Part shown: positions 6,019 through 10,867 of the stretch, in pieces
Numbering within the stretch: position 1 is the first letter of the stretch
Layout of the letters: every line of letters begins with the position of its first letter
NCBI GenBank assembly: GCA_030631975.1
Contig: DAOVKD010000011.1
Location: 1 to 10,867, forward strand
Direction: 5' to 3'
From: Candidatus Woesearchaeota archaeon
GTDB taxonomy: Archaea > Nanobdellota > Nanobdellia > Woesearchaeales > GW2011-AR4
Length of the DNA stretch: 10,867 nucleotides
Notes under the pieces: generated by a model
What the model saw: the letters and a program-made list of their open reading frames with translations, nothing else
Database searches by the model: none
Told to the model about the DNA's origin: nothing
Made by a program: the position numbers and the translations under genes

Positions 6019-6073
6019 ACTAAGAAATGCTTTGCATTTCTGGTGTCCCAAAAATCTACGATTTTTGAGGATA
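6019..6073 (+). promoter_or_regulatory. Double-hairpin leader element, copy A (upstream of ileS)
   Basis: After ACTA, hairpin 1 is AGAAATGC-TTT-GCATTTCT (6023-6041, 8 bp). A GG linker follows, then hairpin 2 spans 6044-6073: TGTCC plus CAAAAATC, loop TAC, GATTTTTG, a bulged A at 6068, then GGATA. All pairs are canonical except one G-U. The same architecture recurs at 9440-9496 with different but compensating bases, which argues for selection on the folded RNA. It lies in the leader of ileS, 124 nt from the start codon. The function is unknown; regulation, mRNA stability and processing are all possible, as is a mobile palindromic repeat. Confidence 0.6.
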
Positions 6074-6114
6074 GCAAACGCAGCATTTATACGGAAATTT
6101 AGTGCATTTGCTAT
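6071..6114 (+). promoter_or_regulatory. Third hairpin of the ileS leader, overlapping hairpin 2
   Basis: ATAGCAAACGCA (6071-6082) pairs with TGCATTTGCTAT (6103-6114): 12 positions with one mismatch and a 20-nt loop. Its first three bases are shared with the 3' strand of hairpin 2. TTAGTG (6099-6104) can instead pair with CACTAA (6018-6023). The leader therefore has mutually exclusive folds. This hairpin has no counterpart after copy B. Confidence 0.45.
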
Positions 6115-6196
6115 AAATCAAAAAATAAAACAATTTAAAACAACATCCAACAGAAATAAAAACCCAATAAAAATAAATTAAAAATAACTAATAGAA

Positions 6197-9100
6197 ATGC
6201 AAAAATACGAACCTCTAAAGCAGGAGCCTGAAATTTTGAAGTTTTGGAAAGAGCAAAGAATATACGAAAAAGCCAAAGAAAAGAACAAGGGTAAAAAGAA
6301 GTTCTATTTTCTTGACGGTCCTCCTTATACTTCTGGAAAAGTGCATTTAGGAACAGCGTGGAACAAATCCCTAAAGGATATGGTATTAAGGTACAAAAGA
6401 ATGCAGAGCTTTGATGTATGGGATCGCGCAGGATACGACATGCATGGTATGCCCATAGAGCAAGGCACTGAAAAAAAATTAGGGATAAAAAGCAAGAGCG
6501 AAATACCAAAATTTGGAGTTGCAAAGTTTGTAAAAGCCTGCAGAAACTTTGCAATAAGCAACATGAAGCTAATGAACCATGACTTCATAAGAATAGGAGC
6601 ATGGATGGATTTTGAGAACGCTTATCAGTCTGTTAAAAACGAATACATGGAAGGTGAATGGTGGTTAATAAAAAAAGCGCATGAAAACAAAAGATTGTAT
6701 GAAGGAGAAAAAACAATGCATTGGTGCGGTAAATGTGCAACAGCGCTTGCAAAGCATGAACTGATATATAAAAACATAAAAGAGTCTTCTATTTTCGTAA
6801 AATTTCCCTTAAGGGACAAAAAGAATGAATATTTAATTGTCTGGACCACAACACCATGGACAATTCCATTCAACTTGGGAGTCATGGCCAATCCAGACTT
6901 GGATTATACAAGAGCAAAAGTAGGGGATGAAGTCTGGATTGCCGCCAAAGCATTGTCCGCTCCCTTAATAAGCAGTTTACTTGACAAGCAATTTTCAGTT
7001 CTGGAAGAATTTAAGGGCAGGAAGCTGCTTGGATTAAAATACAGGCATCCATTTGAAAATGATTTCCCAAAATTAAAGGAATTAAGCGAGAAAAATGAAA
7101 AGGTCCACACAGTTGTTCTAAGCCAGGAATATGTGGACACGAGCGCAGGTTCCGGGCTGGTGCATATGGCGCCTGGCTGCGGTCCTGAGGACTATGAAGT
7201 AGGGCATAAAAATAACATTCCGCCATTTAATACCTTAACTGAAAATGGTGTTTTTGATGAAAACAGCGGCATTTTTAGCGGTCTAACTGCAAAAAAAGAC
7301 GATAAAAAAATAACAGAGGAGATAAAGAAAAAAGGCTTTTTGCTGGCAGAAACAGAAGTAGAGCATGACTATGCATACTGCTGGAGGTGCAAAACTCCTG
7401 TTATCTACAGAACCACAACACAATGGTTTTTCAAAATAGAAGATTTGAAAGACCGCATGAGAAAACTAAACAAAAACATAAAATGGATTCCTGATTTTGC
7501 AGGCTCAAGAAATTTTGACAATTGGCTTGAAAATTTAAGAGACAACGGCATTACACGCCAAAGATACTGGGGAACTCCGCTTCCAGTGTGGAAATGCAAA
7601 CAATGCAGGGATTTTGTGGTTGTTGGCTCTATTGGGGAATTGAAAAAGCTTGCCGGCAGTATTCCAGAAGATCTGCACAAGCCGTGGATTGATGAGGTAA
7701 AGATAAAATGCAAATGCGGCGGAGAAAAAGAAAGAATCCCCGATATATTAGATGTATGGATAGATGCTGGCTCTGCATCCTGGAACTGCCTTGATTTTCC
7801 AAGAAGAAAGGATTTGTTTGAAAAGCTTTACCCTGCGGATTTTATTTTAGAGGGCATAGACCAGATTAGAGGCTGGTTCAATCTTTTGTTTGTTGCGTCA
7901 ATGGTCGCAATGAATAATAAATCTTTCAATACGGTTTATATGCACGGATTCATTAATGATGCTAAAGGCAGAAAGATGAGCAAGTCCTTAGGAAATTATA
8001 TTCTTCCGCAAGAAGTTGTCAACAAGTACGGGGCAGACACTTTAAGGTACTACATGATAAGCAGCGCTAACCCAGGCATAGATTTGAACTATAATTTCGA
8101 CGACATGAAAGTCAGGCACAGAAATCTTACAGTTCTGTGGAATTTACACAACTATTTAATTGATCTTGCAGGCAATGCAAACATAAATCCCAGAGACTTT
8201 GAAGCAAAGAAAAGTGATATTTCCATAGAGGAAAAGTACATCCTTTCAAAATTAAATTCCACAATAAGAAAAGCCACAAAGCTGTTTGATGACTATAAGC
8301 TGAATGAAGTGCCTCTGCTGGTTGAAGACCTCTTCTTAAAACTAAGCAGGACTTACATCCAGTTAACCCGTGACAAAGCAGGCGCTGGAAACAAGGTCGT
8401 CTTATACACTGTTTATAAGGTATTTATGGAATCCTTAAAGATGCTTGCCCCAATTGCCCCTTTTATAACAGAAAAAATCTATCAGGACCTTAAGGAACAA
8501 TTTGAGCTTAAAGAGGAAAGCATACATTTTTACTTATGGCCAAAATATGATGAAAAATACATTAGCAAAGAGCTTGAACTGGAGATGGATAGTATAGGCA
8601 ATGTTATACAAACTATCCTCGCTTTAAGGGAAAAAATACAGCTTGGCGTAAGATGGCCGCTGCAGGAAGCAGTCATAGCAACTAAAGATGAAAAAACAAT
8701 AAAGGCTGTTGAGCGCTTAAAAGGAATAATAAAAAAACAAGCTAACATCAAAGAACTTGATGTGCAGCAATCATTGCCTGGAATAAAGCTGGACATCAAG
8801 GCAGATTACTCGCAACTAGGCCCTGACTTTGGAAAAAAAGCTCCCCAGATTATAACAAAGCTTATGGCAGAAAGCCCTGAAGCCATCCTATCTCATTTGG
8901 AAAAAGAAGGAAAATACACAATAAAGCTGGACAAAGAGAAAGTAAACATTGTAAAAGAGCATTTAATTATTACAAGAAATGTTCCAGCACCCTACATAGA
9001 AGGAAGCTTCAAAAATGGCTTTATTTACCTAAACAAAGATGTTAATGAAGAGCTTGAAGCAGAAGGTTATGTTCGCGAGCTAATGCGGCGCGTCCAGGAA

Positions 9101-9325
9101 TTAAGGAAAACAGCAGGGCTGCAGAAAAAAGACAAAATTTCCTTATTCATAAAAACAGATGAAGATCTCAGGGACATGCTCAATAACTTCTACAGCGCAA
9201 TAAAAGGAAAGGTTGGAGCATCCGCATTAAAGATTTCCTACCTTAAGCCAAGCAAAAAACACAAATTTACAAGCAGGGAAAAAGTAAGGGATAAAGTATT
9301 TGAATTGTCTTTGGACAAGGTTTAG
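6197..9325 (+). CDS. ileS: Isoleucyl-tRNA synthetase, archaeal type
   Basis: A 1042-aa class I synthetase that joins isoleucine to tRNA-Ile in the cytosol; length is normal. The signature HIGH box appears as GKVHLGTAWNK (H50 to T53), the HLGT variant usual in archaeal IleRS. The CP1 editing domain starts around EYLIVWTTTPWTIPFN (211-226). Metal-binding Cys pairs are seen at WCGKC (177-180), CWRC (395-398), CKQC (467-470) and CKC (505-507). The catalytic core continues with DVWIDAGS (519-526), the LEGIDQIRGWF block (551-561) and KMSKS (593-597). The anticodon-binding helical domain and C-terminal extension follow. ATG at 6197 is the first start after an in-frame TAA at 6185-6187; no Shine-Dalgarno sequence is present. 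The leader carries the double-hairpin element and a G-depleted last 82 nt. Nothing suggests truncation or frameshift. Confidence 0.97.
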   Translation: MQKYEPLKQEPEILKFWKEQRIYEKAKEKNKGKKKFYFLDGPPYTSGKVHLGTAWNKSLKDMVLRYKRMQSFDVWDRAGYDMHGMPIEQGTEKKLGIKSKSEIPKFGVAKFVKACRNFAISNMKLMNHDFIRIGAWMDFENAYQSVKNEYMEGEWWLIKKAHENKRLYEGEKTMHWCGKCATALAKHELIYKNIKESSIFVKFPLRDKKNEYLIVWTTTPWTIPFNLGVMANPDLDYTRAKVGDEVWIAAKALSAPLISSLLDKQFSVLEEFKGRKLLGLKYRHPFENDFPKLKELSEKNEKVHTVVLSQEYVDTSAGSGLVHMAPGCGPEDYEVGHKNNIPPFNTLTENGVFDENSGIFSGLTAKKDDKKITEEIKKKGFLLAETEVEHDYAYCWRCKTPVIYRTTTQWFFKIEDLKDRMRKLNKNIKWIPDFAGSRNFDNWLENLRDNGITRQRYWGTPLPVWKCKQCRDFVVVGSIGELKKLAGSIPEDLHKPWIDEVKIKCKCGGEKERIPDILDVWIDAGSASWNCLDFPRRKDLFEKLYPADFILEGIDQIRGWFNLLFVASMVAMNNKSFNTVYMHGFINDAKGRKMSKSLGNYILPQEVVNKYGADTLRYYMISSANPGIDLNYNFDDMKVRHRNLTVLWNLHNYLIDLAGNANINPRDFEAKKSDISIEEKYILSKLNSTIRKATKLFDDYKLNEVPLLVEDLFLKLSRTYIQLTRDKAGAGNKVVLYTVYKVFMESLKMLAPIAPFITEKIYQDLKEQFELKEESIHFYLWPKYDEKYISKELELEMDSIGNVIQTILALREKIQLGVRWPLQEAVIATKDEKTIKAVERLKGIIKKQANIKELDVQQSLPGIKLDIKADYSQLGPDFGKKAPQIITKLMAESPEAILSHLEKEGKYTIKLDKEKVNIVKEHLIITRNVPAPYIEGSFKNGFIYLNKDVNEELEAEGYVRELMRRVQELRKTAGLQKKDKISLFIKTDEDLRDMLNNFYSAIKGKVGASALKISYLKPSKKHKFTSREKVRDKVFELSLDKV

Positions 9326-9340
9326 TGCTAGTTCTCAAAT

Positions 9341-9355
9341 AAATGTATAACATTT
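9341..9355 (+). terminator. Small hairpin after ileS
   Basis: AAATGT-ATA-ACATTT is a perfect 6-bp palindrome 15 nt after the ileS stop. It is AT-only apart from one pair and lacks a T run, so a role in 3'-end formation is only possible. Confidence 0.22.
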
Positions 9356-9363
9356 CCGCAACC

Positions 9364-9371
9364 TTTAAATA
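9364..9371 (+). promoter_or_regulatory. Possible TATA box for the ribbon-helix-helix gene
   Basis: TTTAAATA in a slightly GC-richer context (preceded by CGCAACC) is the clearest TATA box after ileS. It would give a leader of about 110 nt that includes double-hairpin copy B. A run of AT-only sequence at 9410-9439 offers alternative boxes that would start the RNA at copy B itself. Confidence 0.4.
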
Positions 9372-9439
9372 CACCATATTATGAAATATATGAAATATAA
9401 TAAAATTTATTAATAAATATAAAATATATTTTATAATAT

Positions 9440-9496
9440 ACTAAGAAATCGCAAAGCGATTTCTGGTATGCAAAAAATCAAAGATTTTTTAGCATA
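9440..9496 (+). promoter_or_regulatory. Double-hairpin leader element, copy B (upstream of the RHH gene)
   Basis: After ACTA, hairpin 1 is AGAAATCGC-AAA-GCGATTTCT (9444-9464, 9 bp). A GG linker follows, then hairpin 2 (9467-9496): TATGC plus AAAAAATC, loop AAA, GATTTTTT, a bulged A at 9491, then GCATA. Compared with copy A, the linker, triloop size, 30-nt length of hairpin 2 and position of the bulged A are the same, while paired bases differ on both sides. It ends 8 nt before the ATG of the 48-aa gene, so it could mask or expose the start. Confidence 0.6.
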
Positions 9497-9504
9497 AATA
9501 ATAA

Positions 9505-9651
9505 ATGAAAAAACCAATAAGCGCAACTATTGATGCTGAACTGATAAAGTGGATAGATAAAGCGCTCCAGGATAAGAAAAAATACAGGAACAAATCCCAT
9601 CTTATTGAAATTGCTTTAGACTTGTTAAAAAACAATAAGGAAAAAATGTAA
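9505..9651 (+). CDS. Small ribbon-helix-helix (CopG/Arc-type) DNA-binding protein
   Basis: A 48-aa protein: MKKPISATIDAELIKWIDKA, a basic turn (KKKYRNKSHLIE), then helix IALDLLKNNKEKM. This is the full ribbon-helix-helix fold: strand KPISATID for the major groove, helix 1 ELIKWIDKALQ, the turn with RNKS at the start of helix 2, and helix 2 SHLIEIALDLL. Such proteins bind DNA as dimers and are often autorepressors or antitoxins. No toxin gene is adjacent: the next gene is a secretion ATPase 178 nt downstream, so an antitoxin role is not supported here. ATG at 9505 comes 8 nt after double-hairpin copy B, without a Shine-Dalgarno sequence. It could regulate its own transcription or that of the downstream ATPase gene; this is inference. 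Confidence 0.78.
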   Translation: MKKPISATIDAELIKWIDKALQDKKKYRNKSHLIEIALDLLKNNKEKM

Positions 9652-9829
9652 TAATAGGAACAATAATAAAAAATTCATTGGAAAAATAAAATAATAATTA
9701 ATAATAAAAATTTTTGAAATAAATAATTAATGAATAATGACATTAGGTATAAAACAATGTAAAGATAAAAAAATAGATGGAAACTAAGAGAATAAAAAAT
9801 TCAATGTAAATAATTAATGGAAACTAAAA
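9652..9829 (+). repeat. AT-rich spacer with imperfect direct repeats and 10-codon frames
   Basis: Recurring blocks include AATAAAAAATTCAATG (9791-9806) with AATAAAAAATTCATTG (9665-9680), AAATAATTAATG at 9721-9732 and 9808-9819, and ATGGAAACTAA at 9777-9787 and 9817-9827. As a result there are three successive 10-codon frames (9730-9762, 9777-9809, 9817-9849). The first two, like the RHH gene, end in ATG TAA, and the third overlaps the ATPase start out of frame. They probably reflect repeat degeneration rather than real peptides. No clear promoter for the ATPase gene can be singled out. Confidence 0.45.
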
Positions 9830-10867
9830 ATGGCCCTATTCGACAATAAAAAACCCTTTTCGTATGATGTTATAAGAGAAGGCGATGATGTAATACTTTC
9901 TGTTAATTTAGAAGACTACCCAAAAGTTCCTTCATTGGAAGATGACCCTGTCGCTATGTCAAAGGCATGTAACATGCTGATAGAGGTAAAAGACGCAACT
10001 AAAATTGTTTTTATTCAAAAAAGAAATTATGAATATGATTACAGCCAAACATCTCTGCTCAAGGAGATAGCAGGGTTATATAAGAAATTAACAAAAAGAA
10101 AAGACATTTTTAGTTATACAGCTTTGCTTTCTGATACAACATGCGCAAGATGGATTAATGCATGGTATTCTGATGTGCAGGATATTATATCAAACCTCTT
10201 AAGATCAGATCCCATAGGAGCTTATGTTGAGTTAATAAGAATTGCCCGCGATGAAAGAATAAAATCAGAAAAATCACTGGACAATGCGTTCATAAAGTGC
10301 TCTAACAAATATCTTGGAATTCTGGATTACATAATAAAAATACTTGAAAAAACGAGATTGATTTCGCTGACAAAGCCTTACCTTGCAGGGCATAAAATTG
10401 GAGACAGGGAAATCTACAGAAGACTCTTCACAGCAGCAATAAGGCCGGATTTTATGTTTACAAAAATAATGGCAACTTTTCCGCATGATGGTGAGGAGAT
10501 TGACAGTTATACTATCAGAGGAGACATAGAAGTAAATATATTTCAGTTTCCTGACACAGTTCAATACCTATACCATATAATCCCGCCAGAGTTTAAATTG
10601 AGTGAAGAAAAATACGAAATACTGGACACTGCAAGAAAAATAATGGCAGAGCACAAGCCAAAAAGAAGCGAATTTGTAGACCCTGAAAGAATGCGCCAGG
10701 TTTTTTTTAATGTCGGCTCGGATTTAATTGATGAATTATCTGCCCAAAAAGATGTAAATATGACTTCTGCTGAGATTGAGCAGTTAACACGTATTCTTGT
10801 CCGCTATACTGTTGGTTTTGGCTTAATTGAGGTTCTGCTGCAGGATGAAAAAGTGCAGGACATAACA
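9830..10867 (+). CDS. Archaeal type II/IV secretion system (pilus/archaellum-type) ATPase, N-terminal part
   Basis: The first 346 codons of a gene that continues past the right edge. The last 120 residues read as the N-terminal part of a GspE/VirB11/ArlI-type ATPase. An IPPEFKLSEEKYEILDTAR segment is followed by a helical region, then TRILVRYTVGFGLIEVLLQDEKVQDIT, which corresponds to the family's R-x-x-VGFGPIE-x-LL-x-D-x-x-V-x-DI block before the nucleotide-binding domain. Walker A, Asp, Walker B and His boxes lie outside the window. The preceding 220 residues form an N-terminal extension that I cannot assign. Known members power assembly of type IV pili, archaella or secretion systems at the inner face of the membrane; a membrane-platform gene of the TadC/GspF type would be expected downstream. 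ATG at 9830 is the only start after an in-frame TAA at 9815-9817. Confidence 0.76.
   Translation, partial: MALFDNKKPFSYDVIREGDDVILSVNLEDYPKVPSLEDDPVAMSKACNMLIEVKDATKIVFIQKRNYEYDYSQTSLLKEIAGLYKKLTKRKDIFSYTALLSDTTCARWINAWYSDVQDIISNLLRSDPIGAYVELIRIARDERIKSEKSLDNAFIKCSNKYLGILDYIIKILEKTRLISLTKPYLAGHKIGDREIYRRLFTAAIRPDFMFTKIMATFPHDGEEIDSYTIRGDIEVNIFQFPDTVQYLYHIIPPEFKLSEEKYEILDTARKIMAEHKPKRSEFVDPERMRQVFFNVGSDLIDELSAQKDVNMTSAEIEQLTRILVRYTVGFGLIEVLLQDEKVQDIT

Larger units (their letters stand above)
5568..6196. other. 629-nt gene-free region between polB and ileS
   Basis: No convincing protein gene is seen. The left third (5603-5812) is unusually GC-rich for this DNA and holds long-range inverted repeats. 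The middle (5813-5954) is AT-rich with TATA-like sequences and nothing else recognised. The right part holds a possible 16-codon leader frame, the double-hairpin element and a third hairpin. The last 82 nt before ileS (6115-6196) contain only two G residues and should be unstructured. No tRNA, CRISPR or recognisable transposase fragment was found. Confidence 0.6.

Noticed and set aside
6019..6196. T-box riboswitch upstream of ileS
   Set aside because: T-boxes are bacterial and need a specifier loop, the T-box bulge sequence and an antiterminator; none is visible, and the related copy B precedes a non-synthetase gene.
6135..6554. Minus-strand hydrophobic frame overlapping the start of ileS
   Set aside because: It lies antisense to the conserved HLGT-containing N-terminus of IleRS and shows no motif of its own.
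9505..9651. Antitoxin of a toxin-antitoxin pair
   Set aside because: The fold would allow it, but no small toxin-like frame lies on either side.
1..10867. CRISPR arrays and tRNA or rRNA genes
   Set aside because: No regularly spaced direct repeats of suitable length, no T-arm consensus in intergenic DNA and no rRNA-like sequence were found on either strand.

Overview
The window looks like an AT-rich archaeal genome, most likely a small-genome DPANN lineage (Woesearchaeota/Pacearchaeota-like). The evidence is a single-chain archaeal family B DNA polymerase with a C-terminal PCNA-binding motif, an archaeal-type isoleucyl-tRNA synthetase carrying HLGT, a TIGR00288-type NYN-domain protein, an archaeal AdoMet decarboxylase start, an archaeal secretion/pilus ATPase, and TATA boxes about 26 nt from the start codon, the spacing of leaderless transcripts. 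The lineage is inferred from these features; no rRNA is present.

Layout. Everything left of about 2.9 kb is on the minus strand and everything right of 3.1 kb is on the plus strand, so 2878-3110 is a divergent promoter region. Reading leftward along the minus strand: a 50-aa zinc-ribbon protein, an NYN-domain RNase-like protein, two unrecognised genes that start with the same block (ATGTACCAAA), a start-less C-terminal remnant of a CsaA-like tRNA-binding protein, a DUF1461/TIGR01906 membrane protein, and the first 47 codons of speD. Reading rightward along the plus strand: polB, a 629-nt gene-free stretch full of secondary structure, ileS, a 48-aa ribbon-helix-helix protein, an AT-rich repeat-bearing spacer, and the first 346 codons of a type II/IV secretion ATPase.

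The genes do not form one pathway. polB (replication or repair) and ileS (translation) are housekeeping; the others are accessory or unknown. The zinc-ribbon and NYN genes probably form one transcription unit.

The most interesting signal is non-coding. A two-hairpin element of about 55 nt occurs upstream of ileS (6019-6073) and again just upstream of the ribbon-helix-helix gene (9440-9496). The two copies share the GG linker, the triloops and a bulged A at the same place, while the stem bases differ in a compensatory way. In addition, 5603-5812 contains long-range complementary blocks, two of which would cross as a pseudoknot. They could come from a structured RNA or from a degenerate mobile-element end pair.
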